DNA of 64,000 bases from Rhizobacter sp. SG703 (GTDB lineage Bacteria; Pseudomonadota; Gammaproteobacteria; Burkholderiales; Burkholderiaceae_C). The position numbers and the translations under genes were made by a program. The stretch lies in contig NZ_JAAZQK010000007.1 of the NCBI RefSeq assembly GCF_012275445.1, positions 372,001 through 436,000 on the forward strand. Direction: 5' to 3'. Below, piece after piece: positions 31,751 through 40,858 of the stretch. Each line of letters starts with the position of its first letter. The stretch's first letter is position 1. Under the pieces are notes generated by a model. It was not told where the DNA came from and did no database searches. It saw only the letters and a program-made list of their open reading frames with translations.

Positions 31751-31779
31751 TTGAAGCGTTCATTCAAATAAGATGAACG
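31751..31779. promoter_or_regulatory. Dyads in the pirin / LysR divergent promoter
   Basis: Two overlapping dyads lie in the 126-base region between the divergent genes: TTGAA-N7-TTCAA (31751-31767), which has the T-N11-A form of LysR boxes, and CGTTCAT-N9-ATGAACG (31757-31779), a perfect seven-base repeat. TAAGAT (31769-31774) is a possible -10 for the regulator. This is the likely operator for the LysR protein. Confidence 0.5.
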
Positions 31780-31798
31780 AAACTCCGACGGCCTCGCC

Positions 31799-32806
31799 AT
31801 GACCAGTTCCCGCAACGTCCTGACCCCCGAAGCGCTCGCGATGATGGACGTCATCGCCCGCACCGGCAGCTTCGCGGCGGCCGCCCGCGAGCTCGGCAAG
31901 GTGCCGTCGGCGTTGACCTACAACGTGCGCCAGCTCGAGGACGCGCTCGACGTGCTGCTGTTCGACCGCCGCTCGCGCCAGGCCAGGCTGACAGCCGCCG
32001 GCGAGGAGCTGCTGCACGAGGGCCGGCGGCTGCTGGAGGAGATGGATGCGGTGGCGAACCGCGTCAAGCGCGTCGCGACCGGCTGGGAGACGCAGCTGAC
32101 GATCGCGGTCGACGGCATCATGTCGCGCGCCACGCTGTTCGAGCTGTGCGAGGCCTTCTATGCGCTGAGCCCGGAGGCGCCGGGCGCCACCGGCGGCGGA
32201 CCGGGCACGCGGCTGCGGCTGCGCACCGAGGTGCTGGCCGGCACCTGGGAGGCGCTGGTCAGCGGGCAGGCCGACCTGGCGATCGGCGTCGGCGTGGACC
32301 GCACGATGCCGCCCGGCATCCAGATGCAGCCGCTCGGCAGCATCAGCTTCGTGTTCGCGATCGCACCGCACCATCCGCTGGCCCACGCCGACGGCGTGCT
32401 GAGCGACGCCGACCTCATTCGCCACCGTGCGGTGGCGGTCGCCGATTCGGCGCAGCGCATGGCACCGCTGACGGTGAACCTGCTGCCCGGGCAGGACGTG
32501 CTGACCGTCGCGACGATGCAGAACAAGATCGAGGCCCAGCTGCGCTGCCTCGGCTGCGGCTTCCTGCCCGAGCCGCTGGTGCGCGAGCACATCGCCGCCG
32601 GCCGGCTGGTCGTCAAGGCGGTGCAGCGGCCGACGCAGGTCGCGCGCCTGGGCTACGCATGGCGCAGCGTGCCGGCCGGCAGCGCGGCACGCAAGCCGCA
32701 GCTGGGGCTGGCGCTGCGCTGGTGGTTGTCGCAGCTGGAGAGCCCGGCCACGCGCAGTGCGCTGATCGAGCGGCACAGCGGACTGCTGCCGCTGGGCGGG
32801 GCCTGA
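31799..32806 (+). CDS. LysR family transcriptional regulator
   Basis: A 335-residue regulator. Residues 1-65 form the winged HTH (AARTGSF type: [18 protein letters not shown] then [20 protein letters not shown]). The rest is a periplasmic-binding-protein-like effector domain. It is divergently paired with the pirin operon and probably regulates it. The gluQ start is six bases after its stop, so it may also be co-transcribed with gluQ. The effector is unknown. Confidence 0.9.
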   Translation: MTSSRNVLTPEALAMMDVIARTGSFAAAARELGKVPSALTYNVRQLEDALDVLLFDRRSRQARLTAAGEELLHEGRRLLEEMDAVANRVKRVATGWETQLTIAVDGIMSRATLFELCEAFYALSPEAPGATGGGPGTRLRLRTEVLAGTWEALVSGQADLAIGVGVDRTMPPGIQMQPLGSISFVFAIAPHHPLAHADGVLSDADLIRHRAVAVADSAQRMAPLTVNLLPGQDVLTVATMQNKIEAQLRCLGCGFLPEPLVREHIAAGRLVVKAVQRPTQVARLGYAWRSVPAGSAARKPQLGLALRWWLSQLESPATRSALIERHSGLLPLGGA

Positions 32807-32811
32807 CCACG

Positions 32812-33705
32812 ATGGCCTACCGCGGGCGGTTCGCGCCGTCGCCCACCGGTGCGCTGCACGCCGGCTCGCTGGTCGCGGCGCTCGCAAGCTGGCTCGATGC
32901 GCGGGCGCACCGCGGGGCGTGGCTGGTGCGCATCGAGGACGTCGACACGCCGCGCTGCGTGCCGGGCGCCGATGCGCAGATCCTGTCGCAGCTCGCGCAA
33001 TGCGGGCTGCTGCCCGATGAGCCGCCGGCCTGGCAGTCGCAACGCGGCGCGCACTACGAGGCCGCGCTCGGCATGCTGCGCGCCGCCGGGCAGGTCTACC
33101 CCTGCGGCTGCACGCGGCGCGACATCGCGCTCGCGCTGGAAGCCGCCGGCCACGGCAAGCCGCGGCACGGCGAGCTCGTCTACCCGGGCACCTGCCGCCA
33201 CGGGCTGCACGGCAAGCCGGCGCGCGCGACGCGGGTGCTGAGCTGCAATGCAGACGAAACCGACATCGAGATCGATTGGCACGACCGCCGGCTCGGCGCG
33301 CAGCGGCAGAACCTGACGCAGGCGGTCGGCGACTTCGTGCTGCACCGCGCCGACGGGCTGTGGGCCTACCAGCTCGCGGTGGTCGTCGACGACGCGCTGC
33401 AAGGCATCACGCATGTCGTGCGCGGCGAAGACCTGGCCGACAACACGCCGCGCCAGATCCACCTGCAGCGGCTGCTCGGCCTGCCGACGCCGCGCTACCT
33501 GCACACGCCGCTGGTGCTGGGCGCGAACGGCGAGAAGCTGTCGAAGCAGAACGGCGCGGCGCCGCTCGACCTGGCGCAGCCATCGCTCGCGTTGCGCAAT
33601 GCCGCCGCGGCGCTGGGCCTGCAAGCGCAGGCCGCCGACGCGCCGACGCTGCTGGCCGAATGCGTCGCGCAATGGCGGGCCGCGGCCGGGCCGCGCGCCG
33701 GCTGA
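32812..33705 (+). CDS. gluQ: Glutamyl-Q tRNA(Asp) synthetase
   Basis: A 297-residue truncated relative of glutamyl-tRNA synthetase that attaches glutamate to queuosine in tRNA(Asp). The HIGH-like motif is [15 protein letters not shown], and the KMSKS-like motif is [10 protein letters not shown] zinc site is formed by CGC (YPCGCTRRD) and by Cys in YPGTCRHG. The anticodon-binding domain of full synthetases is missing, as expected. Confidence 0.94.
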   Translation: MAYRGRFAPSPTGALHAGSLVAALASWLDARAHRGAWLVRIEDVDTPRCVPGADAQILSQLAQCGLLPDEPPAWQSQRGAHYEAALGMLRAAGQVYPCGCTRRDIALALEAAGHGKPRHGELVYPGTCRHGLHGKPARATRVLSCNADETDIEIDWHDRRLGAQRQNLTQAVGDFVLHRADGLWAYQLAVVVDDALQGITHVVRGEDLADNTPRQIHLQRLLGLPTPRYLHTPLVLGANGEKLSKQNGAAPLDLAQPSLALRNAAAALGLQAQAADAPTLLAECVAQWRAAAGPRAG

Positions 33706-33828
33706 AATTGCATCCAATCGCAAGCGCGGCCCGGCCGCGGCATGCGAACTGCTTCGAGGCCTGCATCCAGAACAACCGCAGGCACACGCCGCCTTTCCCG
33801 GCAGGATGCGACGCGAACTGAAGCCGGA

Positions 33829-33845
33829 CTGACGCAATGCGTCAG
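33829..33845. other. Palindrome CTGACGCAATGCGTCAG
   Basis: A perfect eight-base inverted repeat around a single A, 50 bases before the start of the large lipoprotein gene. It may be an operator or the stem of a transcript structure; there is no T-run, so it is not a classical terminator. Confidence 0.4.
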
Positions 33846-33893
33846 CCGTGCCGCGTCATCCATCGGCGATCGCGATACGTCCGACACCCCCGC

Positions 33894-36659
33894 ATGATGA
33901 TCCGAAGCAGCCGAGTTGCCCGCATGGGCGGAACCGTTTCCACTCTTTTCCTGTCGATGCTGCTGCTCGGGGGTTGCGGCGCCGGGTCGGATGACGGCGA
34001 CAAGGCGGCGCCGGCGCCGGTGGGCTCAGCGCCGGCGCCGGCGCCGGCTCCCGCACCTGCTCCCGCACCTGCTCCCGCCCCGGCCCCCGCCCCGGCACCC
34101 TCCCCTGCGCCGGCCCCAGCGCCCGCGCCATCCCCCTCGCCGGCGCCTGCTCCCGCACCGGCTCCGTCGCCCGCACCGGCGCCCTCCCCGGCACCGGCGC
34201 CCGCCCAACCCGCAGCGCTGACGCTGCCGATCGAAGTGCTCGGCGACGGCTCGCCGAAAGCGCCGCTGGTCGTCGAGACCCGGCTCGACCTCGACAGCAG
34301 CAAGCTCGCGTCCGCCACCAGGCTCTACCTGCTGTGCCACCGCTGCGGCTTCTATGGCGCCCCCGAGTTCGAGGCGCTGAACGCGACGCCGCCGAAGGTC
34401 AAGGCCAGCCTGCGCGTGCTCGGCGGCGCCGACGCCGCCGGCGAGGCCCAGGTGCCGTGGGTCGACATCACCGACCAGACCGTCACGCTGGCCGACAACG
34501 AACGCGTCCACGGCGGCGTCAACGGCGGCTTCTTCACGACCCGCATCACGCTCGCGCTCGACACCGCGACGCGCGCGCGCCTGGTCGCGTGGCCGAAGGG
34601 CAACCGCATCCAGTTCCGCTTCAACGGCACCGACGGCGAGAGCAACGGCTTCCGCGTCCTCGACCTGCAGTTGCGCAACGATGCCGATGCCAGCCTCGCG
34701 AGCAACCCGGTGGTGCGCGTCGACCCGCTGGTCGAGAAGAACGCCGGCAAGGCGCTGACCGGCGACGTCGAGCCCGGCCGTGCGCTGTGGAGCGCGCGCG
34801 GTGCGCTGGCCAAGTCGCCGCTGGTCAGCCGCAAGCTGCAGGCGGCCTGCTCGTCGTGCCATGCGGAAGACGGCCGCGACCTGCAGTACTTCAACTACTC
34901 GAACAACGCGATCGTGCAGCGCAGCCGCTACCACGGCCTGAGCGAAGCGCAGGGCAGGCAGATCGCCGCCTTCCTGCGCTACACGCTGCAGGACGTGCCG
35001 CATGCCGCGAAGGCGCGGCCGTGGAACCCGCCGTACCAGCCGGGCCCGGGCCTGGACTGCAGCGGCATCGGCTGCGAGACGCAGTGGGCCGCCGGCGCCG
35101 GTCTGGAGGCGGTGCTCGACAACGCGACCGACGCCACCAAGGCGCTGTTCGGCAAGCCCCTCGCCGGCGCGCTGAGCGTCACGCAGGCCGAGGTCGACAA
35201 GGTGATGGACCCGGCCGCGACGATGAACGCGCGCGAGATGCAGATCCCGATGCAGTTCCCTGACTGGAACGCCTGGCTGCCGACGACCCACCCGTACGAC
35301 GTGTGGCCGACCACCACCGAAGGCTCGTTCGAGGCCGGCGCGAAGTTCAGCGCGGCCGACGGCAAGAAAGACCCGAACGGCAAGTACAAGGCGCTGCTCG
35401 CGTGGCTGACCGCGCACAAGAACCCGAACGGCGTGCACGGCGACTGGAGCCACCTGAAGGTCGACGAGCGCGTGCAGGCCAAGGCCATGTTCACGCAGGC
35501 CGGCTGGGAGGGCTACAACTACCTCGGCGGCGGCCGCGGCAACCACATCGCGGCCAGCGGCCAGTACGGCGCGCAGGTCGGCGCGGCCAACCTGCAGAAG
35601 CTGGCGTCGGCGGCGACCACGGCGACGAACCCGGCGGCCTTCACGACCAACGCCTTCATCGAGCGCTCGGTGGCCAGCATGCTGCACTGGAACGCGGTGA
35701 AGCAGTGGGAGATGGCCCAGGTCTACGGCCTCGAAGGCAACCAGCAGTGGTTCATCGGCGACAAGGACGCCTCCACCGGCGCCTGGAAGGGCCGCGGCGA
35801 AGCGCACGGCTGGCCGTTCAACAGCGTCAGCCTGTTCTTCCTCGCGCCGCACATGGTGTACCAGCAGGACACCGACAGCACCGGCAAGATCACCCGCGAG
35901 TGGTATGACGCATGGGAGGCCGGCAACATCGTCGGCTCGTACTACCGCACCAACCAGTGGTACCAGCTGCAGATGTCGGTGAACCCGGGGGGGCAGAGCG
36001 ACTGGGTCAACTTCTCGATGGACTGGCCGTACCTGACGGCCTTCGACGACTACCTGGGCATGAAGGTCGGCACCGCGACGCCGGCGGCCAAGGCGGCCAA
36101 CGACACGCATTACGTGCGGCTGCTGCAGGCGCGCATCAAGTCGGCGCAGTATGTCAACAACGGCATCGTGCTGTACGACCCGGCGCAGCCCGACCTGTTC
36201 GCCAACCGCGGCCGCTACGGCCGCGGCCAGGTCGCCAAGCACCTGGCGGTGGCCAACTTCATCGACACCGCGTCGAACAACGGCAAGGCGCAGAGCAAGT
36301 ACCGCTTCCTCGACGAGCTGTCGCCGGGGCTGTACCCGCGCGTGGTCAACGGCGCGATCAGCCAGTTCAACGCGTTGTACTCGCAGACCGCGGCGTCGGC
36401 CTGGCGCCGCTGCGACCCTGACAACAGCCAGCTCGGCGAGCCCGAGCCGTGGGCCGGCTTCCGCTACTGCCTGGACGCGCAGCGCACGCCGCTCGGCCAG
36501 GCGGCCGACGGCAGCTACTTCATGAACCAGGTGAACTACCGTGCCACCACCGAGCAGACCGAGCAGTACGGGCTGTGGAAGGCGACCCAGATGGGGGCCG
36601 ACCCGGCGCGGCTGAAGGTGTGGTCGGACTGGATCGACCGGATGTGGCCGAAACCTTGA
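33894..36659 (+). CDS. Large Pro/Ala-linker lipoprotein with a CXXCH haem-binding motif
   Basis: A 921-residue lipoprotein. The signal peptide ends in lipobox LLGGC (Cys28). Residues about 37-106 are almost only Ala-Pro with Ser, a spacer. Residues about 110-270 resemble a beta-sandwich binding module with CHRCGFYGAPEF and NGGFFTTRITLALDTA. CSSCH at 319-323 (KLQAACSSCHAEDGRD) is a single c-type haem site. The remaining 600 residues, rich in Trp, Tyr and Asn (GWEGYNYLGGGRGNH, EMAQVYGLEGNQQW), are of a type I do not recognise. It is encoded alone before gnd. Electron transfer coupled to carbohydrate or polymer handling at the cell surface is a guess. Confidence 0.75.
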   Translation: MMIRSSRVARMGGTVSTLFLSMLLLGGCGAGSDDGDKAAPAPVGSAPAPAPAPAPAPAPAPAPAPAPAPSPAPAPAPAPSPSPAPAPAPAPSPAPAPSPAPAPAQPAALTLPIEVLGDGSPKAPLVVETRLDLDSSKLASATRLYLLCHRCGFYGAPEFEALNATPPKVKASLRVLGGADAAGEAQVPWVDITDQTVTLADNERVHGGVNGGFFTTRITLALDTATRARLVAWPKGNRIQFRFNGTDGESNGFRVLDLQLRNDADASLASNPVVRVDPLVEKNAGKALTGDVEPGRALWSARGALAKSPLVSRKLQAACSSCHAEDGRDLQYFNYSNNAIVQRSRYHGLSEAQGRQIAAFLRYTLQDVPHAAKARPWNPPYQPGPGLDCSGIGCETQWAAGAGLEAVLDNATDATKALFGKPLAGALSVTQAEVDKVMDPAATMNAREMQIPMQFPDWNAWLPTTHPYDVWPTTTEGSFEAGAKFSAADGKKDPNGKYKALLAWLTAHKNPNGVHGDWSHLKVDERVQAKAMFTQAGWEGYNYLGGGRGNHIAASGQYGAQVGAANLQKLASAATTATNPAAFTTNAFIERSVASMLHWNAVKQWEMAQVYGLEGNQQWFIGDKDASTGAWKGRGEAHGWPFNSVSLFFLAPHMVYQQDTDSTGKITREWYDAWEAGNIVGSYYRTNQWYQLQMSVNPGGQSDWVNFSMDWPYLTAFDDYLGMKVGTATPAAKAANDTHYVRLLQARIKSAQYVNNGIVLYDPAQPDLFANRGRYGRGQVAKHLAVANFIDTASNNGKAQSKYRFLDELSPGLYPRVVNGAISQFNALYSQTAASAWRRCDPDNSQLGEPEPWAGFRYCLDAQRTPLGQAADGSYFMNQVNYRATTEQTEQYGLWKATQMGADPARLKVWSDWIDRMWPKP

Positions 36660-36734
36660 GCCGGCCAGGGCAGCGCGAATGGCGTCAAAATGGCCGCCAT
36701 TCACAACGTCTTCGGGCCGCGCGCCAACGTCACC

Positions 36735-38150
36735 ATGAAAAGCGATTTCGGATTGATCGGCCTGGCCGTGATGGGCCAGAACCTGGTGCTGAACGTGGAA
36801 AGCCACGGCTTCCAGGTCAGCGTGTTCAACCGCACGACGGCGGTCACCGACGAATTCGTCGCCCGCCACCCGGGCAAGAAGCTGGTCGGCGCCGCGACGC
36901 TCGAGGCCTTCGTCGAGAGCCTGGCCACGCCGCGCAAGATCCAGATCATGGTGAAGGCCGGTGCGCCGGTCGATGCGGTGATCGAGCAGCTGATCCCGCT
37001 GCTGTCGCCCGGCGACATCGTGATCGACGGCGGCAACAGCCTCTACACCGACACAGAGCGGCGCGATGCGTACCTCACCAGCAAGGGCCTGCGCTTCATC
37101 GGCGCCGGCGTCTCCGGCGGTGAAGAGGGCGCGCGCAAGGGCCCGTCGATCATGCCCGGCGGGCCGCTGTCGACCTGGGAGGTGATGCAGCCGATCTTCG
37201 AGGCCATCTCGGCCAAGGTCGACGGCGAGCCGTGCGTGATCCACATCGGCCCGGGCGGCGCCGGCCACTACGTGAAGATGATCCACAACGGGATCGAGTA
37301 CGGCGACATGCAGCTGATCTGCGAGGCCTACAGCCTGTTCAAGGCCGCCGGCTTCACGACGCAGGAGATGGCGGCGATCTTCAACCAGTGGAACGAAGGC
37401 GAGCTGCAGAGCTACCTGATCCAGATCACCGGCAAGGCACTGGAGCAGGTCGATGCCGAGACCGGCAAGCCGATCGTCGAGCTGATCCTCGACAAGGCCG
37501 GCCAGAAGGGCACCGGCCAGTGGACGCTGCTGAACGCGGCCGAGAACGCGGTGGTCATCAGCACGATCAACGCGGCCGTCGAGGCGCGCGTGCTGTCGTC
37601 GCAGAAGAAGCAGCGGGTGGCCGCGAGCAGGGAGCTGAAGGGCCCGGAGGTCGACCTGTCGCCGGTGAAGGCGCAGCTGGTCGCGAAGGTGCACGACGCG
37701 CTGTATGCGTCGAAGGTCATCAGCTATGCGCAGGGGCTGGACCTGATGAAGACGATGGGCGAGAAGAAGGGTTGGGGGCTCGACCTGGGCCGCATCGCCG
37801 CGATCTGGCGCGGCGGCTGCATCATCCGCGCGCGCTTCCTGAACCGCATCACCGACGCGTACCGCGGCAACCCGCAGCTGACCAACCTGATGCTCGACCC
37901 GTTCTTCAAGGAGCTGCTGAACCGCACGCAGCAGAACTGGCGCGAGACGGTGGCGCTGGCGGTGACGAACGGCATCCCGGTGCCGGCGTTCAGCGCGTCG
38001 CTCGGCTACTACGACAGCTACCGCTCGGCGCGGCTGTCGGCCAACCTGCTGCAGGCGCAGCGCGACTTCTTCGGCGCGCACACCTACGAGCGCATCGACA
38101 AGCCGGAAGGCACGATGTTCCACACCGAATGGCCGGAAGTGATCGGTTGA
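36735..38150 (+). CDS. gnd: 6-phosphogluconate dehydrogenase (decarboxylating)
   Basis: A 471-residue NADP enzyme of the oxidative pentose phosphate pathway, giving ribulose 5-phosphate. The Rossmann motif GLAVMGQNLVLNV is at the N-terminus. The substrate and catalytic region GAGVSGGEEGARKGPSIMPGG and GAGHYVKMIHNGIEYGDMQL are intact, as is the C-terminal DYFGAHTYERID-type tail (here DFFGAHTYERID). The ATG at 36735 is preceded by a CAAAAT -10-like box around 36685. It is adjacent to a small LEA-like gene 38 bases downstream. Confidence 0.95.
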   Translation: MKSDFGLIGLAVMGQNLVLNVESHGFQVSVFNRTTAVTDEFVARHPGKKLVGAATLEAFVESLATPRKIQIMVKAGAPVDAVIEQLIPLLSPGDIVIDGGNSLYTDTERRDAYLTSKGLRFIGAGVSGGEEGARKGPSIMPGGPLSTWEVMQPIFEAISAKVDGEPCVIHIGPGGAGHYVKMIHNGIEYGDMQLICEAYSLFKAAGFTTQEMAAIFNQWNEGELQSYLIQITGKALEQVDAETGKPIVELILDKAGQKGTGQWTLLNAAENAVVISTINAAVEARVLSSQKKQRVAASRELKGPEVDLSPVKAQLVAKVHDALYASKVISYAQGLDLMKTMGEKKGWGLDLGRIAAIWRGGCIIRARFLNRITDAYRGNPQLTNLMLDPFFKELLNRTQQNWRETVALAVTNGIPVPAFSASLGYYDSYRSARLSANLLQAQRDFFGAHTYERIDKPEGTMFHTEWPEVIG

Positions 38151-38188
38151 TCGACCGGTCGCCGAACGATGCATCGAGGAGCGACAGC

Positions 38189-38506
38189 ATGACCCACGCC
38201 CTGCGCACCATCTTGTGGTCGGCGGCCCTGCTGGCCGGCGCCGCGACCGCGGCCCGTGCCGATGAAGAGCCGTCGAAGATCGACCGCGCGGCCTCGGCCG
38301 TCGGTCATGCGGCCTCGACGGCGGCCACCAAGACCGGGCATGCGGTGAAGCATGCGGCCGAGGTCACCGGGGCCGCGGTGCAGAAGGGCGCGGAGAAGAC
38401 CGGCGAGTTCGTCCGCAAGGGCGTCGACAAGACCGGCGAGGTGATGAAGCGAGGCGGGGAGAAGCTGCAGTCGTCGGCGAAGCCGGCGTCGTCATCTGGG
38501 GACTGA
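38189..38506 (+). CDS. Small secreted protein with LEA/apolipoprotein-like repeats
   Basis: A 105-residue protein with a signal peptide ([24 protein letters not shown]) and a hydrophilic, Lys-rich body of short repeated units resembling 11-residue amphipathic repeats: GHAASTAATKT, GHAVKHAAEVT, GAAVQKGAEKT, GEFVRKGVDKT, GEVMKRGGEKL. Repeats of this type are found in stress-related LEA-like proteins. GAGGAG stands before the ATG. The role is not known. Confidence 0.7.
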   Translation: MTHALRTILWSAALLAGAATAARADEEPSKIDRAASAVGHAASTAATKTGHAVKHAAEVTGAAVQKGAEKTGEFVRKGVDKTGEVMKRGGEKLQSSAKPASSSGD

Positions 38507-38515
38507 TCCCTTCGT

Positions 38516-38806
38516 TCATCCGGAGAGGTGGGGGCGCAACGCCCAGCACAGTGCCACGACGCCGAACAGGTTGACGAGGACCGTCAGCCAGAACACGCGG
38601 CGGAACGACGCCTTGGCGGACTTGTGGCGCAGCCACCGCTGCGCGAGCAACGCGCCCGGCCAGCCACCGGCGAGGGACAGCAGGTGCAAAGTGCGCTCCG
38701 GCGTGCGAGGCCCTCGGCGGCGTGCCGCCGACTTGTCGATCGCGTAGACCACGAACGTGATCGCGCTCAAGCCGCCGTAGGCCACTGCGATCCACTGCGC
38801 ATTCAT
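38516..38806 (-). CDS. DUF1294 membrane protein
   Basis: A 96-residue protein with two to three membrane helices and the DUF1294 pattern: [28 protein letters not shown], then [17 protein letters not shown] and [13 protein letters not shown], here cut into its motifs. In some homologues the domain follows a cold-shock domain; that part is absent. The start MNAQWIAV at 38806 gives the family length. One copy of the ACAGATGTAC motif lies 46 bases upstream. Confidence 0.82.
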   Translation of the reverse strand: MNAQWIAVAYGGLSAITFVVYAIDKSAARRRGPRTPERTLHLLSLAGGWPGALLAQRWLRHKSAKASFRRVFWLTVLVNLFGVVALCWALRPHLSG

Positions 38807-39117
38807 CGTCGCTTCCAGGGAGTGAGGAGCGGGATCGTACTTCGGCGCTGGCACAGATGTACTTCGCGCCGTGGTCTGCGCCAAACCCTCTTGGCGCGGT
38901 CATCCGACCCCGGATCGCCTACTTTCGGCCGCAGCGATGTCGTCCGGCACCGAGGGCTGCCTGTACAGATGTACCTTCAGCAAATACCGGCGGCGAACCC
39001 TCTTGGCACAGCCCTTTGCTTCGCTTGTAATCGTCCGGCCACGTCGTCTGAGCAGTCGTCCTTGGTCGTAGAGAGGGTGTGATGGCGCGAGTCGATCCTC
39101 CTCACCCGGAACCTCCC
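38807..39117. repeat. Non-coding stretch with a two-box duplication of 112-base period
   Basis: No gene is supported in this 311-base stretch. It holds two sets of the same two boxes: ACAGATGTAC (38853 and 38965) and AACCCTCTTGGC (38884 and 38996), both with a period of exactly 112 bases and 31 bases between box starts. The rest of the two units is poorly conserved. The first box also occurs near the ComEA-like gene at 20355-20366 on the opposite strand. Confidence 0.6.
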
Positions 39118-39450
39118 ATGACGACGACAACGCCTCCTGCAGCGGCAGTCCCCGAAACACGAACGATGAGCCTCTACACCATCGTGCTCGAGTACGGCGG
39201 TGGAACCTATGTCTCGCAGACCCACGCCGACGACAAGGAATCGGCACTCTCGTCCTGGTGCAAGACAGTCCGCACCGACATGGATTTCGGACCTGACTCG
39301 TGCCCCTTGGCCGAAGGCATCGAACAGGAAGCGGACGCAGCACGGCTCTCCCTGCTCAACGGGCTTCAGTCGGCCTGGAGCTTCACGACGCTCCTGAAGG
39401 GCCAGGTGATCCTCGGGCATGTCATCAAGACAGCGCCACGCCCCGCCTGA
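39118..39450 (+). CDS. Hypothetical protein
   Basis: A 110-residue soluble protein (MTTTTPPAAAVPETRT, then SLYTIVLEYGGGTYVSQTHADDKESALSSW). I do not recognise a family. It contains two cysteines and an alpha/beta pattern: strand (YTIVLEYGGGTYVSQ), helix (KESALSSWCKTV), helix (EQEADAARLSLLNGLQ), strand (GQVILGHVI). Other starts at 39082 and 39166 are possible. It converges with the beta-helix protein gene 16 bases away. The upstream region holds the two-box repeat. Confidence 0.6.
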   Translation: MTTTTPPAAAVPETRTMSLYTIVLEYGGGTYVSQTHADDKESALSSWCKTVRTDMDFGPDSCPLAEGIEQEADAARLSLLNGLQSAWSFTTLLKGQVILGHVIKTAPRPA

Positions 39451-39466
39451 AGCACGCCAGCGACCC

Positions 39467-40858
39467 TCACGGCCGCGGTCCCACCACCTCCGCCGGACAC
39501 GGCAACCTCGCCCCCACTTTCGCCCTCGGCGGGCACCCCGCCTTCAACGGCTGCACATCGTCCGCCAGCTTCGCGTCCCACCCAGGCCCGCCCAGCTTCG
39601 GCTGCAGCGACGTCGTGTCGACGAACCACCCGTCCGCCGACGGCAGCACGACGCTGTGCCGGTCCAGCCCGGTCGCCTCGCGCCAGCGTTCCAGCCCGAC
39701 CTTCTCGACCCGCTTGTCCTCCCAGCTGAACAGCCCCGGCGCACCGCTGCGCGTGGCGTAGACATTGCGGTCGATCACCAGCGTGCGCGCATCGCTCATC
39801 GCGTCCGACGTGATGCGGATGAACGGCAGCTTCGAGCCGCCGACGATCAGGTTGTTGGTGATCGCCACATCGGTGCCACCCTGGTGGATCTCCGATTCGT
39901 TCGACACCAGCACCGACCCATGCGTCAGCTGCCCGGTGTTCCAGCAGGTGTTGTGGTGGATGCGCGGTTTCCATGACGACGAAGTCGCGAGACAGGCCCA
40001 GCCGACCTCGCTGACCACGTTGTCGCGGATCTCGCCGTCGTAGGTCTCGTACGGGCCGTCGACCAGCCGGTCGTCGTCGGTCTCCTGGCCCAGCATGATC
40101 GCGTTCGACCACACCCGCTCGACCCGGTTGAACTCGAACACGGTGTTCCTCGAATTGCCCTTCGCATACAGGCCGATCGACGGGATGTCGTGCACATGGT
40201 TGAAGGCCACGCGCGTGCGGTCGGCACCGACGATGTCGACCCCCTGCGCGTTGTCGCCGATCTTCGCGGCCGGGTGGTGGATGCGGTTGTGCAGGATCTC
40301 CACGTCGTCGGCGGTTCGCACCAGCTTCACCACGTCGGCCCGCGAGCAGCACAGGTCGTTGCCGACCAGGCGCACCCGCGGCGTGTCGATCTTCACCGTG
40401 TAGCCCTCCTCCTGCCCGTCGGCGCTGCCGCGCACTTCCAGGCCACGCACTTCCCAGTACATCGGCTGGCACACCGTGCCCTTCGGCGCCTCTTCGTCGC
40501 AGGTGCGGTGGTAGAAGTAGATCGCCGGCCCGCGGCCGGTGCCCTGGATCACCGCGCGCTCGCCGGCATGCGCGCGCAGCGTGATCCAAGCGTCTTCGGT
40601 ACCGGGGCTGCGGATGACCGCGCCGTCGTAGGTGCCGGCGCGCAACTCGATGGTGTCGCCAGGTTTGACGCGCTGCACCGCGGCATCCAGCGTGCGCAGC
40701 GGCGCGTCGAGCGTGCCCACCGCGCGGTCGGTGCCGTCGGGCGCGACGACGAAGCTGCGCGGCTGCGCGTGCGCGGTGGCCGCGCCCACCAGCGCCCCGA
40801 TCAGCGCCGCGCTACAGCCAACCGCGAAGCGCGTACATCGCGAGACCAAGCCACTCAT
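39467..40858 (-). CDS. Right-handed parallel beta-helix protein of the exopolysaccharide cluster
   Basis: A 463-residue secreted protein: signal peptide (SRCTRFAVGCSAALIGALVGAATAHA) then repeated beta-helix coils (DTIELRAGTYDGAVIRSPGT, VEILHNRIHHPAAKIGDNAQGV, RTRVAFNHVHDIPSIGLYAKG) like pectate-lyase or alginate-epimerase folds. Such proteins process or shape polysaccharides, fitting its place at the end of the exopolysaccharide cluster. It overlaps the preceding YdcF-type gene by about 47 bases. The start at 40858 is the first ATG with a fitting signal sequence. Enzyme activity is not certain. Confidence 0.8.
   Translation of the reverse strand: MSGLVSRCTRFAVGCSAALIGALVGAATAHAQPRSFVVAPDGTDRAVGTLDAPLRTLDAAVQRVKPGDTIELRAGTYDGAVIRSPGTEDAWITLRAHAGERAVIQGTGRGPAIYFYHRTCDEEAPKGTVCQPMYWEVRGLEVRGSADGQEEGYTVKIDTPRVRLVGNDLCCSRADVVKLVRTADDVEILHNRIHHPAAKIGDNAQGVDIVGADRTRVAFNHVHDIPSIGLYAKGNSRNTVFEFNRVERVWSNAIMLGQETDDDRLVDGPYETYDGEIRDNVVSEVGWACLATSSSWKPRIHHNTCWNTGQLTHGSVLVSNESEIHQGGTDVAITNNLIVGGSKLPFIRITSDAMSDARTLVIDRNVYATRSGAPGLFSWEDKRVEKVGLERWREATGLDRHSVVLPSADGWFVDTTSLQPKLGGPGWDAKLADDVQPLKAGCPPRAKVGARLPCPAEVVGPRP

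Noticed and set aside
34000-34210. Short tandem repeats resembling a CRISPR or satellite
   Set aside because: The period of three to six bases encodes an Ala-Pro spacer in a lipoprotein; there are no spacers or repeat units of CRISPR size.
34026-38174. 1382-residue open frame on the minus strand opposite the lipoprotein and gnd
   Set aside because: It covers two well-supported plus-strand genes and has the Arg/Val/Ala-rich, low-Lys composition of antisense frames in GC-rich DNA, with no family motif.
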